A DNA stretch of 64,000 bases from Candidatus Accumulibacter similis (GTDB taxonomy: Bacteria > Pseudomonadota > Gammaproteobacteria > Burkholderiales > Rhodocyclaceae): the NCBI GenBank assembly GCA_013347225.1, contig CP054595.1:4894415-4958414 (forward strand), read 5' to 3'. This document shows positions 63,702 to 64,000 of the stretch, piece after piece; positions within the stretch are counted from its first letter, which is position 1; each line of letters opens with the position of its first letter. The translations under genes and the position numbers were made by a program. The notes beneath the pieces are model-generated. The model made no database searches. It was not told the origin of the DNA and was given only the letters and a program-made list of their open reading frames with translations.

Positions 63702-64000
63702 ATGCTGATCATTCCCGCGATCGACCTCAAGGATGGACAATGCGTCCGGCTCAAACAGGGTCTGATGGACCAAGTGACCATTTTCCCCAACTCGCCCCGC
63801 ACGCAGGCGCGCCACTGGCTGTCGCAGGGCGCCCGTCGTCTGCACGTCGTCGATCTCGATGGCGCTTTCGCCGGCAAGCCGAAGAATGAACGGGCAATCA
63901 AGGAGATCGTCCAGGAAGTCGGCGACGACATCCCGGTGCAACTTGGCGGCGGTATCCGTGACCTCGACACCATCGAGCGCTGCCTTGACGACGGCGTCAG
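63702..64000 (+). CDS. hisA: Phosphoribosylformimino-5-aminoimidazole carboxamide ribotide isomerase, 5' part
   Basis: The frame from ATG 63702 reads MLIIPAIDLKDGQCVRLKQG, RRLHVVDLDGAFAG and PVQLGGGIRDLDTIERC, the N-terminal half of the HisA TIM barrel with its catalytic aspartate in AIDLKDG. It is open to the window end, so it is truncated by the window, not by mutation. It follows hisH by 48 bases. Confidence 0.95.
   Translation, partial: MLIIPAIDLKDGQCVRLKQGLMDQVTIFPNSPRTQARHWLSQGARRLHVVDLDGAFAGKPKNERAIKEIVQEVGDDIPVQLGGGIRDLDTIERCLDDGV

Overview
The window looks like a chromosomal segment of a high-GC betaproteobacterium, probably Rhodocyclales and perhaps a 'Candidatus Accumulibacter'-type genome. 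This placement is an inference from protein style and from housekeeping blocks (rpsU-dnaG-rpoD; hisC diverging from hisB-hisH-hisA). No rRNA or other phylogenetic marker was compared.

Layout. 0.1-2.9 kb: ahpC peroxiredoxin, then a SAM methyltransferase and a polysaccharide pyruvyl transferase-like gene. 3.1-24 kb: an accessory, defence-rich island. It holds a degraded DUF4160/DUF2442 pair, a stand-alone NERD-UvrD helicase, remnants of a HIT protein and a WYL regulator, and then a large DISARM-related block. That block has a cytosine-5 methyltransferase, a convergent Vsr mismatch endonuclease, two unknown proteins (possibly a split DrmE-like function), a second NERD-UvrD helicase, a DrmA-type helicase and a DrmB/DUF1998 protein; no drmC is visible. 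Two nearly identical WYL (BrxR/CapW-like) regulators follow and flank a small operon with an IrrE-like protein whose zinc motif is lost. 24-29.2 kb: a DUF1254 lipoprotein, a Uma2 endonuclease, a frameshifted DUF1778/GNAT toxin-antitoxin pair, an intact HigBA pair, and fragments of UbiT and of an HTH antitoxin.

29.3-38.5 kb: a four-gene RND efflux operon (NodT outer-membrane factor, adaptor, two tandem RND pumps). 38.8-42.0 kb: a large PAS-GGDEF-EAL protein. 42.5-51.2 kb: an 8.7-kb integrated element bounded by a perfect 46-bp direct repeat that is the 3' part of a tRNA-like gene. It carries a tyrosine integrase, RadC, an AlpA-like regulator, a RepA-like ATPase, an iteron-like repeat cluster, an SSB-like replication protein, a DEDD exonuclease, a RuvC-like nuclease and one HK97-type major capsid gene. 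No portal, terminase or tail gene is visible, so it resembles a phage satellite.

51.5-64 kb: core genome. It contains bacteriohemerythrin, a GGDEF protein, a HPt/HD-GYP protein coupled to tcdA, the macromolecular-synthesis operon rpsU-dnaG-rpoD (minus strand), and the his genes hisC (minus) and hisB-hisH-hisA (plus), with hisA cut by the window end.

The two most interesting systems are the drmC-less DISARM-related block with a NERD helicase and two unrecognised proteins, and the capsid-only satellite with its putative iteron origin, arm-site repeats and self-regulating integrase promoter.
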